NCBI GenBank assembly: GCA_016285615.1
Contig: JAEERB010000135.1
Span: 1-6,193 of the forward strand
Reading direction: 5' to 3'
Length of the DNA stretch: 6,193 nt
Origin: Bacteroidales bacterium
GTDB taxonomy: Bacteria; Bacteroidota; Bacteroidia; Bacteroidales; WCHB1-69
Below the pieces are notes generated by a model. That model searched no databases. It was not told where the DNA came from and saw nothing but the letters and a program-made list of their open reading frames with translations. This document shows, piece after piece, positions 4,662-6,193 of this stretch; within the stretch, counting starts at the first letter, position 1, and every line of letters begins with the position of its first letter. Position numbers and translations under genes: made by a program.

Positions 4662-6193
4662 ATGTATCCTATTCATCATCATCCCATCTTAGACATTCCG
4701 CAAAATGAGACTGTCACCTTTGAGTACAAAGGACAACTGATTAAATCACAAAAAGGATATACTATTGCTGCGGCTTTGCATCAGGCTGGCTTTCCTATTC
4801 ATAGCCATAGTTTGAGCGGTCGTGAGCGTAGTATGGATTGTGGCATTGGCAAGTGCGGTGCCTGCGAAATGTTGGTGGATGGCGTGGTTAAGCGTATCTG
4901 CGTGACCAAGGTTGATGGTGTGAAGAAAGTGGAAGAGATTGCTCATGATTATCTTCCGTCTGACAGCCATGAGGCTTCAAAAGCTGAACAGCCAACCATT
5001 TACAAGACTGAAGTGGCTATCATTGGTGCTGGTCCTGCCGGTTTGGCTTGCCGTGAGCAACTCAACAAGTTTGGCATTCCCAATATCGTCATCGACAATA
5101 ACGACCAGATTGGTGGTCAGTTTACAATGCAGACCCACCAGTTCTTCTTCTTCGAGAAAGAGCAGAAATATGGCGGCATGCGTGGCTTTGACATCGCTAA
5201 AACGTTGGCTGGCGACGATCCTTCGGGCATTATGCTCAACAGCACAGTTTGGGACATCTTGGAAGGCAAGCGTATCGCTGTGAAGAATATAAATGATGGT
5301 ACCATCTTTTATGTGGATGCTAATCATCTGGTAGTGGCTACGGGAGCGTTCCCGTTCATGCCCACTTTCAAAAACGACGACCTGCCAGGCGTTTACACGG
5401 CTGCTGTGGTGCAAAAGATGATGAACTTGCAACACACGCTGTTGGGTAAGCGCATCCTCACTATCGGTGCCGGCAACATCGGCTACCTGACATCTTATCA
5501 GGCCATGCAGGCTGGCGCACAAGTGGTGGCTATTGTAGAGGCAATGGACCACGAAGGCGGTTTCCCCGTACAGGCCAACCGTGTTCGCCGTCTCGGTATT
5601 CCTATCATCACTTCGCACACCTTGCTGGAAGCTATTCCTAATGAAGATCATACTGGCGTGGTGGGTGCTGTGATTGCCGAGTGCAAGAACTTCAAGCCCG
5701 TGCCCGGCACAGAGCGCATTATCAAAGATATTGATTTGATTAATATTTGTACAGGTTTAAAACCTGATAATCTGATTCTTGAAAAAGGAAAAGTAACCTT
5801 TGGCTTAAATACTTACGGCGTGGGCGATGCCACCAGAGTGGGAGAGGGCACGTGCGCTGTGCTCCGTGGCAAACAGGCCGCCATGGAAATTGCTCAAGCG
5901 CTGGGCAAACGCTTCAACTACGACGATTATCTGGCTGTTTCGCGTGATTACATCGACTCGCAGCAACATCCTGTGAGAGTGCTGGATAAGCCTAACCGCC
6001 CGACAGCCGAAAGATTGGCCAAGCCGTTCGTTATGGCCGACTGCCTCTACGGCTTTGCCTGCAATCCCTGCTCGTTCGCTTGTCCGCAAGGCGCTATCAC
6101 CAAGTCGTCAACCAGCAGTGTGCCGCAAATCGACTACACCAAGTGTATCGGTTGTATGAAGTGTGTTAATCACTGTCCTGGCCTGGCATTGTT
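4662..6193 (+). CDS. 2Fe-2S / FAD / 4Fe-4S fusion oxidoreductase, amine or imino-acid dehydrogenase-type electron-transfer subunit (3' end outside window)
   Basis: No stop occurs in frame before the window ends, so 510 codons of a longer gene are visible. Residues 1-90 form a ferredoxin-like domain of the HcnA/sarcosine-oxidase-alpha type: HPIL near the start, and 2Fe-2S ligands C60, C65, C68 and C80. A two-dinucleotide-binding flavoprotein domain follows, with the FAD site GAGPAG (122-127), VVATG (224-228), the NAD(P) site GAGNIG (269-274) and the second FAD motif VGD (387-389). C461, C467, C470 and C474, then C495, C498, C501 and C505, look like a pair of 4Fe-4S ferredoxin motifs. The order resembles HcnA-HcnB and the opine, proline or sarcosine oxidizing complexes, which pair with a separate substrate-oxidizing flavoprotein; that partner might lie downstream. 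The substrate is unknown. The ATG at 4662 is chosen because the HPIL motif begins 6 codons later. Expected to be cytoplasmic; no signal peptide is seen. Confidence 0.85.
   Translation, partial: MYPIHHHPILDIPQNETVTFEYKGQLIKSQKGYTIAAALHQAGFPIHSHSLSGRERSMDCGIGKCGACEMLVDGVVKRICVTKVDGVKKVEEIAHDYLPSDSHEASKAEQPTIYKTEVAIIGAGPAGLACREQLNKFGIPNIVIDNNDQIGGQFTMQTHQFFFFEKEQKYGGMRGFDIAKTLAGDDPSGIMLNSTVWDILEGKRIAVKNINDGTIFYVDANHLVVATGAFPFMPTFKNDDLPGVYTAAVVQKMMNLQHTLLGKRILTIGAGNIGYLTSYQAMQAGAQVVAIVEAMDHEGGFPVQANRVRRLGIPIITSHTLLEAIPNEDHTGVVGAVIAECKNFKPVPGTERIIKDIDLINICTGLKPDNLILEKGKVTFGLNTYGVGDATRVGEGTCAVLRGKQAAMEIAQALGKRFNYDDYLAVSRDYIDSQQHPVRVLDKPNRPTAERLAKPFVMADCLYGFACNPCSFACPQGAITKSSTSSVPQIDYTKCIGCMKCVNHCPGLAL

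Noticed and set aside
4977..5651. 224-codon minus-strand frame opposite the flavoprotein gene
   Set aside because: Antisense shadow of a clearly conserved FAD/NAD(P) domain; the + strand carries all recognisable motifs.

Overview
The window looks like chromosomal DNA from a Bacteroidetes bacterium, most likely order Bacteroidales; a Prevotella-like genus is a guess. Three points support this. Three separate transcription starts carry a -7 box matching the Bacteroidetes consensus TAnnTTTG. The gene starts lack Shine-Dalgarno sequences and have A/T-rich leaders. The protein families (single-chain glycyl-tRNA synthetase, UvrC, PanB, RfbA) are ordinary for that group. This is mostly housekeeping DNA. 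I see no phage, insertion sequence, CRISPR array, toxin-antitoxin pair or defence system.

Layout, left to right. The 3' part of a glycyl-tRNA synthetase gene (+ strand, cut by the window start) ends at 694. A 141-bp spacer holds the promoter of a tRNA-Leu(CAG) gene at 836-919 (+). On the minus strand, rfbA (4400-3534), panB (3520-2696) and uvrC (2689-869) are packed with gaps of 13 and 6 bases and look like one operon reading leftwards from a promoter near 4438. The uvrC frame runs into the convergent tRNA gene: its last 16 codons and its stop are antisense to the tRNA. The tRNA's own likely terminator hairpin (951-969) lies inside the uvrC codons for the last helix-hairpin-helix motif. A 261-bp spacer (4401-4661) carries two divergent promoters, three short tandem-repeat blocks and a perfect 20-bp palindrome. 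To its right (+ strand), a multidomain iron-sulfur flavoprotein begins at 4662 and runs off the window end.

Functionally the genes are a mixture: translation (glycyl-tRNA synthetase, tRNA-Leu), nucleotide excision repair (UvrC), pantothenate/CoA synthesis (PanB), dTDP-sugar supply for surface glycans (RfbA), and a redox enzyme related to the electron-transfer subunits of amine or imino-acid dehydrogenases. The rfbA-panB-uvrC cluster shares no pathway. The most noteworthy structure is the interlocking of uvrC with the tRNA gene and its terminator; the repeat-rich divergent spacer comes second.
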